Shown one piece after another: positions 1 to 5,348 of a stretch of 6,147 nucleotides of DNA (positions within the stretch are counted from its first letter, which is position 1; each line of letters opens with the position of its first letter). Under the pieces are notes generated by a model that was not told where the DNA came from, made no database searches, and saw only the letters and a program-made list of their open reading frames with translations. Where the stretch lies: NCBI GenBank assembly GCA_017429205.1, contig JAFRPH010000097.1:1-6147 (forward strand), given 5' to 3'. Both the position numbers and the translations under genes were made by a program. This DNA comes from Bacteroidales bacterium. GTDB lineage: Bacteria > Bacteroidota > Bacteroidia > Bacteroidales > UBA932.

Positions 1-19
1 CCTTCGGGGCCGACCCGTT
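1..19 (+). repeat. Structured intergenic repeat, copy 1 (cut by window edge)
   Basis: These bases match the 3' end of copies 4, 6 and 7, including the CCTTCGGGGCC block with its UUCG tetraloop and the terminal CCCGTT. The GACCC variant is shared with copy 6. The rest of the copy lies to the left of the window. It faces copy 2. Confidence 0.75.
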
Positions 20-65
20 GGGTTGGGTTGCTGGGTAATGATGATCGGAGAAACGGAGAATCACG

Positions 66-100
66 GCCTGCGGGTGATCCGCGGGCTTTTCCTTTGTTTT
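66..100 (+). terminator. Possible intrinsic terminator of a gene left of the window
   Basis: An 8-bp stem, GCCTGCGG (66-73) with CCGCGGGC (79-86), has one G-T wobble and a 5-base loop. It is followed directly by the T-rich tail TTTTCCTTTGTTTT (87-100). The layout is that of a + strand rho-independent terminator. One doubt is that in the other units of this window the terminator precedes the + oriented repeat copy, whereas here it follows copy 1. Confidence 0.4.
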
Positions 101-129
101 CGCGAAAGCAATCCCCCGGAATAAACTCT

Positions 130-193
130 GACGGGACGGCCCCGAAGGGTCCAGGGGCGATCGGAAAGCCCTCTGGTGCACCCGCAGGCGCAT
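130..193 (-). repeat. Structured intergenic repeat, copy 2
   Basis: This is a full-length copy on the minus strand, if the orientation with UNCG loops is taken as sense. Read on that strand it has ATGCGCC-TGCG-GGTGCA (the first stem with a G-U pair), then CCAGAGGGC and GCCCCTGG around the loop TTTCCGATC (second stem with one bulged A), then CCCTTCGGGG with a UUCG loop. It sits between the long and short forms of the second stem that are seen in other copies. Confidence 0.9.
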
Positions 194-245
194 ATCCTCA
201 TAAGGCATTTGCGGAGAGGACTTCGTACTCTGCGGAGCATGAGAC

Positions 246-341
246 GGGGCGCAGCAAGCGGCGCCCCTACGCAGGCCGGCGGTTGCCTTCCGCATTTACC
301 TGCCTGCATTGATTTTGTAGGGGCGCCGCTTGCTGCGCCCC
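246..341. repeat. 96-bp foldback with 25-bp perfect inverted arms (MITE-like)
   Basis: Bases 246-270 and 317-341 are perfect reverse complements over 25 bp. Further in, GCAGGC (271-276) can pair with GCCTGC (302-307) and GCGG (279-282) with CCGC (290-293), so nearly the whole segment can fold back. Each arm is also partly palindromic (GGGGCGC with GCGCCCC around an 8-base loop in the right arm). It has no coding capacity and no clear target duplication. It lies between repeat copies 2 and 3. It could be a non-autonomous mobile element or an intergenic palindrome; no transposase is present to decide. Confidence 0.75.
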
Positions 342-377
342 CATCCCCCAGCCTTTCTTTACCCGGTCACTCAATCT

Positions 378-444
378 GACGGGACGGCGCCCGAAGGAGT
401 CCAGAGGGCGATCGGAAAGCCCTTTGGTGCGCCCGCAGGCGCAT
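378..444 (-). repeat. Structured intergenic repeat, copy 3
   Basis: This is a full copy in the same orientation as copy 2, ending about 150 bp before the start codon of the vWA gene. On the minus strand the second stem is CCAAAGGGC with GCCCTCTGG. That leaves one A-C mismatch, halfway between the G-C version (copies 4 and 7) and the A-T version (copy 6). The first hairpin (TGCGCC-TGCG-GGCGCA) and the UUCG loop are intact. The third block reads GGGCGCC instead of GGGGCC. Confidence 0.9.
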
Positions 445-555
445 ACCCCCTGATCATCGGAAGAACACCGCTGAAAAGAAGCGAAAACTCTTTTTCATTT
501 TCCCCGGAACAAAACCTCCTTCCGCGCGTCCAAGGCAGTGAAAGGCAGCAAACAG

Positions 556-569
556 CCGCGGAAACGCGG
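556..569 (+). promoter_or_regulatory. Small GAAA-loop hairpin in the leader of the vWA gene
   Basis: CCGCG (556-560) pairs with CGCGG (565-569) around a GAAA tetraloop, 8 bases before the purine-rich ribosome binding site region that starts at 578. It could stabilise the message or influence ribosome access. It is short and may be chance in GC-rich DNA. Confidence 0.35.
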
Positions 570-580
570 AACGATTCGGA

Positions 581-586
581 AGGAGG
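581..586 (+). promoter_or_regulatory. Ribosome binding site of the vWA gene
   Basis: A perfect AGGAGG stands 8 bases before the ATG at 595, inside the purine run GGAAGGAGGAA. It decides the start: the in-frame GTG at 538 has no comparable site, and the resulting N-terminus would put a charged, proline-containing extension before the signal peptide. Confidence 0.9.
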
Positions 587-594
587 AACCCCCT

Positions 595-2421
595 ATGACA
601 ACAAACAGAAGGATGCTGGCCCTGGCGCTGGCGCTGCTGCTGGCACTGACCGGGCTGATGACCTGCGCGCGGGCCGATGAGTACTGCCGCCCGGGCGACA
701 CCGGCGACAACGTGCTCGCCCTCCAGGCCCGGCTCTGCGAGCTGGGCTACCTGACCAAAACCCCCGACGGGATCTTCGACGCCGACACCGAGGCGGCCCT
801 CGTGGCCTTCCAGCGCTGGAACGGCCTGCTCGCCACCGGCATCGCCGACAGCGTGACCTGGTCGGTGCTCTTCTCCGACAAGGCATCCGCCTTCCGCACT
901 TCGGAGCCCGAGGCGGTCGCTGAGGAGGAGGGCGTGTGGGCGTACTACGACGCCGCCTGTGCGCCGCTCGCCACCGCGATGCCCAACATGATGATGGCCG
1001 CCAAGGGCATGGCCTGGAACACCGAGGAGTACACCTTCATCCGCGAGAACGGCTTCCAGAGCGTGAGCACCTCGCCCCTGTCCACCTTCGCGGCGGACGT
1101 GGATACCGCCTCCTACGCCAAGATCCGCTCCCTGATCCTCAGCGGCCGGGACGTCCCAAAGGACGCCGTGCGCATCGAGGAGATGCTCAACTACTTCGCC
1201 TACGACTATCCCCAGCCGGAGAACGGCGACCCCATCGGCGCCTCGATGGAGCTCGCGCCCTGCCCCTGGAACCCGGACACCCTGCTCCTGCAGATCGGGA
1301 TCCGGGCGAAGGCCGACCTCCTCCCCGAGGAGCGCCCGCGGCACAACCTCGTCTTCCTGATCGACGTGTCCGGCTCCATGCACGGCGCCGACCGCCTCGA
1401 CCTGGTGAAGCGGGCCTTCCTGCTGATGCTCGACGAGCTCAACCCCACCGACACGGTCTCCATCGTGACCTACGCCTCCCGCGATGAGGTCGTGCTCGAG
1501 GGCGCGCCCGCGGCGGACAAAACGCGGATCATGGCGGCGATCTCCTCCCTTGAGGCGGGCGGCTCCACCAACAGCGCGGCCGGCATCCAGACTGCCTACC
1601 AGCTGGCGGAGAAGTACCGCGTGGACGGGATCAACCGCATCCTGATGGCCACCGACGGCGACTTCAACGTCGGCATGACCGGCGAGGGCGACCTGGCCCG
1701 CCTCGTGAGCGAGAAGAAGCAGGGCGGCGTCACCCTGACCATGCTCGGCGTGGGCTACGGCAACTACAAGGACAACAAGCTCGAGGCCCTCGCGGACTAC
1801 GGCGACGGCAACTACTACTACCTCGACACGGTCTTCGAGGCCAGGCGCGCCCTGGTCACCGAGGCCAGCGGCACCTTCGTCGAGGTGGCGAAGGACGTCA
1901 AGCTGCAGCTGGACTTCAACCCGGCGATGGTCGCGGGCTACCGGCTGATCGGCTACGAGGACCGCGTGATGGCGGCGGAGGACTTCGCCGACGACACGAA
2001 GGACGGCGGCGAGATCGGCACCGGCCATCGCGTGACGGCCCTGTACGAGATCGTGCCCGTCGGCAGCGCCTTCGACTTCGGCGGTGTGCAGAGCAAGTAT
2101 GCCCAGGCCCCCGCGGCGGGGGAAGGCGCCGAGTGGCTGACCCTCTCGATCCGCTGGAAGAACCCCGGCGAGAATGAGTCTCAGCTTCGCTCCCTGCCCC
2201 TGACCGGCGAGCCCGCGGCGGAGCTCAGCGGGAATATGCGCTGGGCGGCCGCGGTGGCCGAGACCGGCATGCTCCTGCGCGGCAGCGAGTTCAGCGGCAC
2301 GGCCTCCTGGGCTGATGCCCTCGCCCTGGCCCGCTCCTGCAGTGTCTCCGGCGACCCCTACAAGGAGGAGTTCGTCTACCTCCTGACCCTCCTCGACCGC
2401 TCCGGAAGCCTGACGGAATGA
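595..2421 (+). CDS. Secreted YfbK-type von Willebrand factor A protein with N-terminal peptidoglycan-binding domain
   Basis: The product has 608 residues. Residues 1-27 form a Sec-type signal peptide (two arginines, a leucine/alanine-rich core, cleavage after A25-R-A27). The twin arginines lack the rest of a Tat motif, and C24 is in a poor lipobox. Residues 30-95 match a PG_binding_1 domain (RPGDTGDNVLALQ, then DGIFDADTEAALVAFQ). After an acidic linker, residues 142-235 match the N-terminal vWF region of the YfbK family. The vWA domain follows with a full metal-binding MIDAS set: DVSGS (D257, S259, S261), T325 and D354. The rest fits the YfbK C-terminal domain, ending with GDPYKEEFVYLL as in that family. 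The vWA module suggests Mg-dependent protein binding, and the first domain suggests anchoring in the cell wall; the ligand is unknown. The gene appears intact and monocistronic, with its own terminator. YfbK proteins have no settled role, so no gene symbol is given. Confidence 0.92.
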   Translation: MTTNRRMLALALALLLALTGLMTCARADEYCRPGDTGDNVLALQARLCELGYLTKTPDGIFDADTEAALVAFQRWNGLLATGIADSVTWSVLFSDKASAFRTSEPEAVAEEEGVWAYYDAACAPLATAMPNMMMAAKGMAWNTEEYTFIRENGFQSVSTSPLSTFAADVDTASYAKIRSLILSGRDVPKDAVRIEEMLNYFAYDYPQPENGDPIGASMELAPCPWNPDTLLLQIGIRAKADLLPEERPRHNLVFLIDVSGSMHGADRLDLVKRAFLLMLDELNPTDTVSIVTYASRDEVVLEGAPAADKTRIMAAISSLEAGGSTNSAAGIQTAYQLAEKYRVDGINRILMATDGDFNVGMTGEGDLARLVSEKKQGGVTLTMLGVGYGNYKDNKLEALADYGDGNYYYLDTVFEARRALVTEASGTFVEVAKDVKLQLDFNPAMVAGYRLIGYEDRVMAAEDFADDTKDGGEIGTGHRVTALYEIVPVGSAFDFGGVQSKYAQAPAAGEGAEWLTLSIRWKNPGENESQLRSLPLTGEPAAELSGNMRWAAAVAETGMLLRGSEFSGTASWADALALARSCSVSGDPYKEEFVYLLTLLDRSGSLTE

Positions 2422-2443
2422 CGGAACGGTCCGGGCCCGATGC

Positions 2444-2490
2444 GCCCCTCTGCCCTTCCCGGGCGGAGGGGCTTTCCGGTTCTTTACGTT
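2444..2490 (+). terminator. Intrinsic terminator of the vWA gene
   Basis: A 12-bp stem, GCCCCTCTGCCC (2444-2455) with GGGCGGAGGGGC (2461-2472), has one T-G wobble and a 5-base loop. It is followed by TTT and a T-rich stretch to about 2490. It begins 22 bases after the stop codon. The T-tract is interrupted, but the stem is very stable. Confidence 0.78.
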
Positions 2491-2509
2491 TTGTCAGGGA
2501 AATGAAGGA

Positions 2510-2575
2510 ATGCGCCTGCGGGCGCACCAGAGGGCTTTCCGATCGCCCTCTGGACTCCTTCGGGGCCCGTCCCGT
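2510..2575 (+). repeat. Structured intergenic repeat, copy 4
   Basis: This full-length copy has a first hairpin TGCGCC-TGCG-GGCGCA, a second hairpin with a perfect 9-bp stem (CCAGAGGGC with GCCCTCTGG, loop TTTCCGATC), then CTCC-TTCG-GGG. It carries one extra C in GGGGCCCGTCCC. It lies just after the vWA terminator and faces copy 5. Confidence 0.92.
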
Positions 2576-2643
2576 TGATGATAGGCTCTGAGATTGCAAG
2601 GCTCTTTATCAAGATTATTTTGCCCATCAACATACAAGAAAAA

Positions 2644-2701
2644 GGCGGCCCCGAAGGGTCCAGGGGCGATCGGAAAGCCCCTGGTCATGCCCGCAGGCAT
2701 G
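2644..2701 (-). repeat. Structured intergenic repeat, copy 5 (divergent, compensated)
   Basis: This is the most divergent copy and still folds perfectly. The first hairpin is CATGCC-TGCG-GGCATG rather than TGCGCC...GGCGCA, so both sides of the stem changed together. The second stem is the 8-bp version CCAGGGGC with GCCCCTGG. The third is CCC-TTCG-GGG. The terminal GTCCCGT block seen in other copies is shortened. Confidence 0.9.
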
Positions 2702-2809
2702 AATCCTCTCCCGAATGCTTTTCCTGAACTTTCCGCAAAGAACCGGGAAAATCCCCGTTTTCCGGATACAGCCACACCCTCCGCCACTGTAAAAAACCCG
2801 CGACCACGG

Positions 2810-2838
2810 TTGACAGATGGGGGCGCAGCCTTTACAAT
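2810..2838 (+). promoter_or_regulatory. Sigma-A promoter of the glycosidase operon
   Basis: TTGACA (2810-2815, a perfect -35) and TACAAT (2833-2838, one mismatch in the -10) are separated by 17 bases. The expected transcription start is near 2845, giving a short leader of about 25 bases before the start codon at 2871. It is the clearest promoter in the window. It lies outside the repeat copies. Confidence 0.88.
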
Positions 2839-2855
2839 GATATGGAAATCTTCCC

Positions 2856-2860
2856 GGAGG
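2856..2860 (+). promoter_or_regulatory. Ribosome binding site of the glycosidase gene
   Basis: GGAGG is followed by 10 bases and then ATG at 2871. The in-frame GTG at 2862 is only one base beyond this site and so cannot be the start it serves. The membrane protein gene downstream and the last gene have the same 10-base spacing. Confidence 0.85.
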
Positions 2861-2870
2861 GGTGAACACG

Positions 2871-3821
2871 ATGATCAGGAGACTTGCGGCGCTGTGGATC
2901 GGGCTGTGCCTGTGCCTGTGCGCGATCTGCACCGGCCTGGCGGAGGACGCGGCGGAGGAGATCCCGCTGCCGGCGGACGCGCCCGCGGAGGCCCGGAAGC
3001 TGCCCATCGACTTCTCGCCCGGCATGCCGGTGCGGCAGGACAAGCTCGCCGTCAACGGCTACAGCGACTCCACGATCCGCGTGACGATCACCAGCGGCCG
3101 CGCCTACAGCTGCGAATACTGGGTGGCGGACATCGTGATCGCCGACGCGTCCCAGCTGCGGACGCTCTCGCCCTACGGCTTTGACCGCGGCGGCGAGATG
3201 GACGCGGCCCGCCTCGCCCAGCACGCCAACGCTGTCCTCGCCATCAACGGCGACTACAACGACGCGAGGGGCAAGCGCGGCTACGGCGTCATCATCCGCC
3301 AGGGCGAGGTCTACCTCAACAACCTCGACGAGCCGAGCAAGTGGAACACCTGCCTGATGGACATCCTCCTGGTGGACGAGGACGGCGACTTCCACGTGCT
3401 CTACCGCCCGCAGAAAGGCACGGAGGTCGAGACGGTGGGCGGCAAGAAGGTCATCAACGCCTTCACCTTCGGCCCGGTGCTCGTGGACGACGGCAAGGTG
3501 GTGGAGAAGCACAACGGCGCCGACCGCTACATCGACATGGTCTATGATATGAAGAAGCAGCGCATGTGCATCGCCCAGGTGGATCACCTGCACTACAAGG
3601 TGATCTGCTGCGCCGGCCCCTGGTACGACTCCCGGGGCATGACCCTGCTCGAGTTCTCCAAGGTGGTCGCGGAGCAGGGCGTGCGCGTGGCCTACAACCT
3701 CGACGGCGGCGACTCCACGGTCCTGATGCTCAACGGCGTCAAGCAGAACAGCATCAACGTGACCACGACGCGCCGGCTCAAGGACATCATCTACTTTGCC
3801 TCGGCGGAGGGGGCTCCGTGA
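2871..3821 (+). CDS. Secreted phosphodiester glycosidase (NAGPA/DUF2233 family)
   Basis: The product has 316 residues. Residues 1-24 are a signal peptide with an unusual cysteine-rich core (C13, C15, C17, C20) and probable cleavage after G-L-A24. The mature part matches the phosphodiester glycosidase family. Its signatures are AINGDYND (124-131), FTFGPVLV (198-205) and YNLDGGDSTVLMLNG (275-289). The last is the family's N-L-D-G-G-(G/D)-S block, here with D281. Family members remove N-acetylglucosamine from a phosphodiester (the mammalian uncovering enzyme), and bacterial ones act on sugar phosphodiesters outside the cell. A role in trimming wall glycopolymers is therefore likely but not shown here. 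It is the first gene of an operon, and its TGA overlaps the ATG of the membrane protein gene by one base. Confidence 0.9.
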   Translation: MIRRLAALWIGLCLCLCAICTGLAEDAAEEIPLPADAPAEARKLPIDFSPGMPVRQDKLAVNGYSDSTIRVTITSGRAYSCEYWVADIVIADASQLRTLSPYGFDRGGEMDAARLAQHANAVLAINGDYNDARGKRGYGVIIRQGEVYLNNLDEPSKWNTCLMDILLVDEDGDFHVLYRPQKGTEVETVGGKKVINAFTFGPVLVDDGKVVEKHNGADRYIDMVYDMKKQRMCIAQVDHLHYKVICCAGPWYDSRGMTLLEFSKVVAEQGVRVAYNLDGGDSTVLMLNGVKQNSINVTTTRRLKDIIYFASAEGAP

Positions 3822-4960
3822 TGACCGAAAACAGCTTTCTCGCGGCGCTGTGCCTGTCACTGGCCGGCGCCGCCCTTCTGTATCAGATCCTGCTGCGGCG
3901 CCGCGGCCTGCGCGGGGCGATCGCCTGGATCACCCTCGGCTTGGGCCTGCCCGCCGGCTTCCTCTGCGCGAAGCTCGGCTTCCTGCTCTCGGAGGTTGAC
4001 CGCCTCTTTTTCGGGAGCTTCGACACCCTGTGGACGGACGCGATCAGCCTGAGCCTGAGCACCTTCTCCTTCGCGGGCGCGTGCGTGGGCCTCGCGCTGG
4101 CGGCCTTTGCCGCGGCGAAGATCATGCGGCGGAGCGCGGCGGAGGTCCTCGACGTCTTCGCGGCGCCCTTCTGCGCGGCCATCGCCGGCGTCCGGCTGGC
4201 GGAGAGCTTCCTGACGGCGTTCAATGTGGGTGACGTGGTGGAAGCCCCGTGGCTGCGCTTCTTCCCCGTCGCCGCGCCGAACAGCTGGGGCGAGTGGGAG
4301 CTGACCCTCTGGGCCCTGTGCGCCGTCGCGGCCCTCGTCTGCCTGGGCATCAGCCTGCTGCCCGTCTGGCAGAGGACGGGGAAGGGCCTCTGCTTCGAGT
4401 GTACGGCCTACCTGCTCTGCGCCCTGCAGCTGCTCCCGGAGCTGGCCCGCGTCGACCCGATCAAGCTGAGCCAGTACTTTGTGCGCACGGAGCAGGTGAT
4501 CTGCGCGGGCGTGATGCTCTTCCTGCTGATCCGCGGCTGCATCGCCGTGCGCAGGAGGGGTGTCGGAGGCTTCCGCGCGGTGGCCCTGCCGCTGATCCTC
4601 TTCGCCGTCTGCGCCGGCGTGCACATCACGATGCAGTTCATGCTCGACAAGCCCTACAAGTTCTTCGGCGGCCTGCCGCAGGAGACCCAGAACTGGTGCT
4701 ACGAGCATCTGATGGCCCTGTGCTGGATCCCGATGGTCCTGGCCACCGCCGGGATGATCCTGCTCTTCCTGATGCAGCTCCGCCGCCGCGCGCTTCTCCC
4801 GGAGCCCGCGCTTCCCGCCGCCCCGGTCTCCGAGCCGGAGGAAGCGGCCCGCGCCCTTCCGGTGCCGGAGGAAGCCGTGCCGGAGAAGGAAAAGAAGGAT
4901 AAGAAGAGCAAAAAGGAAAAGAAGAGCGGTAAGAAGGGGAAGAAAAACAAAAAGAAATGA
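3821..4960 (+). CDS. Polytopic membrane protein resembling a divergent prolipoprotein diacylglyceryl transferase, with lysine-rich tail
   Basis: The product has 379 residues. It has about eight or nine hydrophobic segments, near residues 5-25, 32-56, 78-103, 109-131, 158-182, 191-209, 226-243, 250-275 and 293-320. The order of D111, P116, G123-V-R125-L-A-E128, the stretch E193...Y197...Q203-L-L-P-E207-L-A-R210 and VRTEQVICAG (221-230) recalls the Lgt family. By that alignment the Lgt signature GRxGN would read VRLAE and the late catalytic arginine would be Q203, so Lgt activity is doubtful. Lgt normally has about seven segments and 250-300 residues, so the last segments and the tail are extra. 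Residues 325-354 are rich in proline, glutamate and alanine, and 355-379 contain 16 lysines in 25. Translation is coupled to the glycosidase (TGATG overlap; GGAGG at 3806-3810). The membrane protein call is firm, while the Lgt link is from memory of motifs. Confidence 0.85.
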   Translation: MTENSFLAALCLSLAGAALLYQILLRRRGLRGAIAWITLGLGLPAGFLCAKLGFLLSEVDRLFFGSFDTLWTDAISLSLSTFSFAGACVGLALAAFAAAKIMRRSAAEVLDVFAAPFCAAIAGVRLAESFLTAFNVGDVVEAPWLRFFPVAAPNSWGEWELTLWALCAVAALVCLGISLLPVWQRTGKGLCFECTAYLLCALQLLPELARVDPIKLSQYFVRTEQVICAGVMLFLLIRGCIAVRRRGVGGFRAVALPLILFAVCAGVHITMQFMLDKPYKFFGGLPQETQNWCYEHLMALCWIPMVLATAGMILLFLMQLRRRALLPEPALPAAPVSEPEEAARALPVPEEAVPEKEKKDKKSKKEKKSGKKGKKNKKK

Positions 4961-4997
4961 GGGGACCCGCAGTCTCCTTGCACAGCCGGGGAAACCC

Positions 4998-5019
4998 AGC
5001 CGGGGGAACCCGGCTTTTT
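4998..5019 (+). terminator. Intrinsic terminator of the glycosidase/membrane protein operon
   Basis: AGCCGGG (4998-5004) pairs perfectly with CCCGGCT (5009-5015) around a GGAA tetraloop and runs into TTTTT (5015-5019). It starts 37 bases after the stop codon. The left arm is duplicated just upstream (4984-4990), so two pairings with the same right arm are possible. Confidence 0.88.
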
Positions 5020-5060
5020 CGGTTCTGTTTCTTCGGAAAGAAATCCTCGCAGATCAGGGA

Positions 5061-5126
5061 ATGCGCCTGCGGGCGCACCAAAGGGCTTTCCGATCGCCCT
5101 TTGGAAACCTTCGGGGCCGACCCGTC
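5061..5126 (+). repeat. Structured intergenic repeat, copy 6
   Basis: The first hairpin is the same as in copies 4 and 7. The second stem is CCAAAGGGC with GCCCTTTGG, a perfect 9 bp in which a G-C pair has become A-T on both sides compared with copies 4 and 7. The block after it is AAACC-TTCG-GGG. About 15 bases before the core, ending GATCAGGGA, resemble the flank of copy 7 and of copy 3 read in the same orientation, so the element may begin near 5046. Confidence 0.92.
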
Positions 5127-5163
5127 AAGTATAATAATGGAAAGACGAAAGTGTGGAACCCTC

Positions 5164-5193
5164 TTGATTTTCCCGGGAGCAGCCTCAGATAAT
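5164..5193 (+). promoter_or_regulatory. Candidate promoter of the last gene
   Basis: TTGATT (5164-5169) and GATAAT (5188-5193) are 18 bases apart, with four and five matches to the sigma-A consensus. The start would be near 5200, leaving a leader of about 150 bases. Nothing better was seen between the operon terminator and the gene, but the match is modest. Confidence 0.35.
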
Positions 5194-5304
5194 GACCCGA
5201 ACCTTCCCTGAAAAGCAAAAGAACGCAAAATCTTTCATGCTTCCGCTGCCACCCCTCCTTTTCGTGCGTATCAACAGGCGTCAGGCGCACGACAAGCCTG
5301 CATC

Positions 5305-5328
5305 AAAAAAAACGCCGCTCACAGCGGC
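5305..5328 (-). terminator. Minus-strand intrinsic terminator-like hairpin with no visible gene
   Basis: Read on the minus strand, GCCGCT-GTG-AGCGGC (5328-5314) is a perfect 6-bp stem, followed by G and eight Ts (5312-5305). This is a typical rho-independent terminator. No minus-strand gene lies to its right in the window. On the + strand the same hairpin sits 6 bases before the GGAG of the last gene, so it might instead act in that gene's leader. Confidence 0.55.
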
Positions 5329-5334
5329 AGTATC

Positions 5335-5338
5335 GGAG
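5335..5338 (+). promoter_or_regulatory. Ribosome binding site of the last gene
   Basis: GGAG within CGGAGAAG stands 10 bases before the ATG at 5349. This matches the spacing used by the two operon genes and supports this start. Confidence 0.7.
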
Positions 5339-5348
5339 AAGAATCCAC

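Larger units (their letters stand above)
1..594. other. Gene-free region rich in repeats and foldbacks, leading into the first gene
   Basis: No convincing protein gene lies here. The stretch holds the end of one repeat copy at the left edge, a hairpin with a T-rich tail (66-100), two complete repeat copies in the same orientation (130-193 and 378-444), a foldback between them (246-341), and the untranslated leader of the vWA gene. Open frames that cross this stretch are built from repeat sequence and have no ribosome binding site. I could not recognise a sigma-A promoter for the downstream gene. Confidence 0.75.
2422..2870. other. Intergenic region between the vWA gene and the glycosidase operon
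   Basis: From left to right it holds the vWA gene terminator, repeat copy 4 (+), a 68-base AT-richer spacer, repeat copy 5 (-), an imperfect hairpin at 2743-2765 (CCGG-AAAA with TTTT-CCGG and one extra G), and a near-consensus promoter. No gene was found in it. Confidence 0.8.
4961..5348. other. Intergenic region between the operon and the last gene
   Basis: It contains the operon terminator, repeat copy 6, a weak promoter candidate, and a minus-strand terminator-like hairpin just before the ribosome binding site of the next gene. No gene was found in it. Confidence 0.75.

Noticed and set aside
130..444. CRISPR array
   Set aside because: Repeats are about 66 bp, occur in both orientations, are unevenly spaced across the window, and have no regular spacers or cas genes.
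538..594. Upstream GTG start for the vWA gene
   Set aside because: It lacks a suitable ribosome binding site and would place a 19-residue charged extension before the signal peptide. AGGAGG points to ATG 595.
445..594. Riboswitch or promoter in the leader of the vWA gene
   Set aside because: Only a 5-bp GAAA-loop hairpin was seen. I found no recognised riboswitch core and no convincing -35/-10 pair.
28..680. Short plus-strand open frames in the left region
   Set aside because: They are translated repeat copies and foldback sequence (recurring peptides such as DGTAPKG and GAPAGAYP). They are likely to be mis-annotated as hypothetical proteins.
454..2028. Very long open frame on the minus strand opposite the vWA gene
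   Set aside because: It mirrors a GC-rich gene whose codons mostly end in G or C. Its protein is repetitive in V, H, G, A and D, has no domain, and has no ribosome binding site.
2743..2765. Hairpin with A- and T-tracts before the operon promoter as a terminator
   Set aside because: The stem is imperfect (one extra G) and the tracts lie inside the stem, not after it.
2832..4708. Long minus-strand open frames opposite the glycosidase and membrane protein genes
   Set aside because: Same mirror effect of GC-rich coding. The plus-strand genes have domains, ribosome binding sites, a promoter and a terminator.
5130..5135. Perfect TATAAT just after repeat copy 6
   Set aside because: No acceptable -35 at 16-18 bases (the position falls on ACCTTC in the repeat) and no TGn extension. 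Kept only as a weak alternative to the 5164-5193 candidate.
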